Source: Paenibacillus sp. NFR01 (GTDB taxonomy: Bacteria; Bacillota; Bacilli; Paenibacillales; Paenibacillaceae). From it: a stretch of 64,000 nucleotides of DNA. A model generated the notes under the pieces. The model saw nothing but the letters and a program-made list of their open reading frames with translations, made no database searches and was not told where the DNA came from. A program made the position numbers and the translations under genes. How positions within the stretch are numbered: the first letter of the stretch is position 1; each line of letters starts with the position of its first letter. The stretch lies in the NCBI RefSeq assembly GCF_900111565.1, contig NZ_FOIK01000001.1, positions 2,139,309-2,203,308 on the forward strand, read 5' to 3'. Of the stretch, positions 61,995 through 64,000 are shown piece by piece.

Positions 61995-62846
61995 TCAACT
62001 CTCCTTTATTCCGATCCAGCTCGCCATGCGCCCCGTAACCCCATTCTCCTTACGGTAGGAGAAAAACAAATCCGGGTTACAGCTTGTACACCAACTTGTA
62101 CATTCGATATGAGTCGGCAAAATTCCTGCTTTTATCATAATGCGTCGATTCATTTCTTTCAAGTTCAGCAGCCGCTTGCCTGCACCGCCCGGACTTGCCG
62201 AATGCAGCGCCGGCGCCTCTTCTCCTGCAGAGGGCAGTTCCAGTTCGAGTCTGCGGATATGCTCCATCACATAATCGTCCACTTCGTAGCAGCAATCTCC
62301 GATCGACGGTCCGATGGCGCAGCGGATATTTCCGGGCTTGCTGCCGAACGCGCTCCCCATCGTCTGGACCATTTCCGACGCGATCTCGGCTACCGTACCT
62401 TTCCAGCCCGCGTGAGCCAGCCCGACCGCCTGCACTTGCGGATCATAAAAGTAAAGCGGCACGCAATCGGCATAAAAGGAGGTCAGCAGCACGCCCGGCA
62501 CGTTGGTCGCCAAGCCGTCCGTCGCCGCAAACGCCGACTCCCGCTCCAGCCTGCCGCGCCCGCGGTCTTCTTCCGTCACCACGGCAATCGTTTTGCCGTG
62601 CGTCTGCTCGCCGCTCGTCCACGACTCAAAAGGGAACCCGAGCGCCTGCGCTAACGCCTCCCGGTTGCGCTGTACCGACTCCGGCTTGTCGCCGACATGC
62701 AGCGCGCAGTTAAAACTGGCGTACGGCGCTTCGCCGACTCCGCCCTGCCTGGAGGTAAACCCGACGGTAATCTGCCGGTGCGCCAGCCTCCAAGGCGTAA
62801 GTTCCAGCATAAACGGATATGCCGGATGCACAACAAACGGTTCCAT
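61995..62846 (-). CDS. ylmD: Peptidoglycan-editing/purine-nucleoside enzyme YlmD/YfiH
   Basis: The protein has 283 residues from ATG 62846 (GAGGTG six bases upstream). The laccase-domain metal motifs are visible: SFNCALHVGD, DCVPLYFYDPQVQAVGLAHAGWKGT and GPSIGDCCYEV. The family (PgeF) hydrolyses wrong muropeptide amides and purine nucleosides. It is three bases before ylmE. Confidence 0.93.
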   Translation of the reverse strand: MEPFVVHPAYPFMLELTPWRLAHRQITVGFTSRQGGVGEAPYASFNCALHVGDKPESVQRNREALAQALGFPFESWTSGEQTHGKTIAVVTEEDRGRGRLERESAFAATDGLATNVPGVLLTSFYADCVPLYFYDPQVQAVGLAHAGWKGTVAEIASEMVQTMGSAFGSKPGNIRCAIGPSIGDCCYEVDDYVMEHIRRLELELPSAGEEAPALHSASPGGAGKRLLNLKEMNRRIMIKAGILPTHIECTSWCTSCNPDLFFSYRKENGVTGRMASWIGIKES

Positions 62847-62891
62847 GATCTTCACCTCGTGTTCAGTGTAGCATAAAAACGGACCTTAAAG

Positions 62892-62919
62892 AAAAAGACG
62901 CACTTGTTTAATAAGTGCG
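62892..62919 (-). terminator. Terminator overlapping the ylmC stop
   Basis: CGCACTT (62899-62905) pairs with AAGTGCG (62913-62919), and TTTTTC follows in the minus direction. The TAA stop lies in the loop. Confidence 0.75.
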
Positions 62920-63252
62920 CCGTTCGCTGCGGTCCGCCCGCTCCAGATACATCGTCTCCCGGTCCTCCTGGGCCTGGGACATCCGCGACTCCTCCAGCTT
63001 GACGAGCACGACATCCGCTCCGATCTTGACGATGTTGCGCCATGGAATGATCAAGTCGGCGCCGCCGCCGAACAAGCCCATGAACCGCGTGTAGCCGGGG
63101 ACGACGATCGAATCGATCACGCCGCGGCGCAGATCAAGCTCCAGATCGCTGATCTGGCCCAGCCGTTTGCCGTCGATAATGTTGATGACATCTTTGGTTT
63201 GAAAATCGGAAATTTTCATCTTTCTGGCGTTGCCGACGGGTTCCTCGTTCAC
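62908..63252 (-). CDS. ylmC: YlmC/YmxH-family PRC-barrel sporulation protein
   Basis: The protein has about 114 residues from GTG 63252, preceded by AGGGGTG. ISDFQTKDVINIIDGKRLGQISDLELDLRRGVIDSIVVPG is a PRC-barrel. The short N-terminal extension and the charged C-terminal tail are extra. It follows sigG as in Bacillus. Role in sporulation is by family. Confidence 0.9.
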   Translation of the reverse strand: MNEEPVGNARKMKISDFQTKDVINIIDGKRLGQISDLELDLRRGVIDSIVVPGYTRFMGLFGGGADLIIPWRNIVKIGADVVLVKLEESRMSQAQEDRETMYLERADRSERRTY

Positions 63253-63340
63253 TTCATCACCCCTGTACATTAAGGCCTATGGTCCAGTATATGTCGCCTT
63301 GGCCTGGCCGCATGCACGAAATTCCTGTCCATAACTGCAA

Positions 63341-63386
63341 AGGGGCATCCCGTCCGGCGGTTGTTGCCGCCTTTTGGGATACCCCC
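63341..63386 (-). terminator. Terminator between sigG and ylmC
   Basis: GGGG-ATCCC (63342-63351) pairs with GGGAT-CCCC (63376-63385), with an inner GGCGG/CCGCC stem. TTTGC follows in the minus direction. Confidence 0.7.
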
Positions 63387-63404
63387 GTTTTTCTCATCGT
63401 CAGA

Positions 63405-64000
63405 TTAGGACTTTACGTGCTTCTGCATTTGCTGGATCGCCGATTTCTCCAGCCTTGACACCTGGGCCTGGGAAATACCGATTTCGTCGGCGACCTCCAT
63501 TTGCGTTTTGCCCTCGAAAAACCGCATCGACAGGATCCTCTTTTCCCGCTGGCCGAGCCGCTGCATCGCTTCGCGCAAAGCGATTTCCTCGATCCACGAG
63601 ACATCCTTGTTCTTGTCGTCGCTGATCTGATCCATCACGTAGATCGGATCGCCGCCGTCATGGTAGATCGGCTCAAACAGCGAAACCGGATCCTGGATGG
63701 CATCCAGGGCAAACACGACGTCTTCTTTGGGTACGCCGAGCGCCTGCGAAATTTCGAAGATCGTCGGCTCGCGCGAATTCTGATTCGTCAGACTGTCGCG
63801 TACCTGCAGGGCTTTATAGGCGATATCCCGGAGCGAACGGGAGACCCGGATCGGGTTGTTGTCCCGCAGGTACCGGCGGATTTCGCCGATAATCATCGGA
63901 ACCGCATAGGTGGAGAAACGGACATTTTGCGAAAGATCAAAATTATCGATGGCCTTCATCAGTCCGATGCAGCCGACCTGGAACAGGTCGTCCACAAATT
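63405..64000 (-). CDS. sigG: RNA polymerase sigma-G factor (partial, N-terminus off window)
   Basis: About 198 C-terminal residues are present, with the frame open at the window edge. Region 2 (DDLFQVGCIGLMKAIDNFDLSQNVRFSTYAVPMIIGEIRRYLRD), region 3 and region 4 (EKRILSMRFFEGKTQMEVADEIGISQAQVSRLEKSAI) match sigma-G closely. It directs late forespore transcription, including ger operons such as the one at 16.7 kb. Sigma-F is similar, but the place before ylmC and the sequence favour sigma-G. Confidence 0.95.
   Translation of the reverse strand, partial: FVDDLFQVGCIGLMKAIDNFDLSQNVRFSTYAVPMIIGEIRRYLRDNNPIRVSRSLRDIAYKALQVRDSLTNQNSREPTIFEISQALGVPKEDVVFALDAIQDPVSLFEPIYHDGGDPIYVMDQISDDKNKDVSWIEEIALREAMQRLGQREKRILSMRFFEGKTQMEVADEIGISQAQVSRLEKSAIQQMQKHVKS

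Overview
The window looks like a chromosomal segment of a spore-forming Firmicute of the Paenibacillus type. Support comes from the core-gene order sigG-ylmC-ylmD-ylmE-sepF-ylmG-ylmH-divIVA-ileS-(DUF5665)-yteA-lspA-rluD, the pyrR-B-C-AA-AB-F-E operon, a GerA-family germinant-receptor operon, NucB- and YjcZ-like sporulation proteins, frequent TTG/GTG starts with strong AGGAGG-type ribosome binding sites, and moderately GC-rich DNA. This assignment is an inference from gene content.

Layout. (1) 1-2.7 kb: the edge of a sugar ABC importer, its LacI-type regulator with twin operators, and a family 2-like glycosyltransferase. (2) 2.7-6.1 kb: an M3 oligoendopeptidase, a lipoprotein and a small gene behind a MerR-like promoter. 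(3) 6.2-16.6 kb: a one-directional sugar locus (solute-binding protein, two permeases, LacI regulator, GH3 beta-glucosidase, about 1,100-residue GH94-type phosphorylase). It matches the known 1,2-beta-oligoglucan (sophorooligosaccharide) loci of Listeria in content, and carries ATCGAAACGTTTCGAT-type operators. (4) 16.7-20.7 kb: gerA-gerC-gerB-like operon.

(5) 20.87-34.68 kb: a decayed prophage in the 3' end of a tRNA-Leu(UAA) gene, bounded by 57-bp direct repeats. It keeps the C-terminal half of the integrase, the distal tail genes, holin and endolysin. A deletion near 34.0 kb fuses the broken tail gene to the broken integrase. Beyond the lysis genes lies an accessory block: an SF2 helicase with a small partner gene, a HTH regulator, a damaged DNA ligase, an SOS-type promoter before a broken gene, and several small membrane or exported proteins. 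The tRNA's own terminator is now 13.8 kb away from the tRNA.

(6) 34.8-40.5 kb: small accessory genes, including a second endolysin-like M15 protein fused to a stalk domain, a LexA-boxed YolD-like gene, NucB, a frameshifted leucine-rich-repeat gene, and tRNA-Ile(CAU) and tRNA-fMet. (7) 40.6-49.7 kb: the pyrimidine operon with a PyrR attenuator. (8) 49.7-64 kb: GNAT acetyltransferase, dapL, rluD, lspA, yteA, DUF5665, an ileS of the eukaryote-like type behind a T-box, dispersed repeats, the divIVA/ylm cell-division cluster and the start of sigG.

The points most worth following are the helicase/small-gene pair in the prophage, the paired SOS promoters, the two M15 proteins on either side of the attachment site, the anatomy of the prophage deletion, and the repeated single-base lesions, which may be decay or assembly error.
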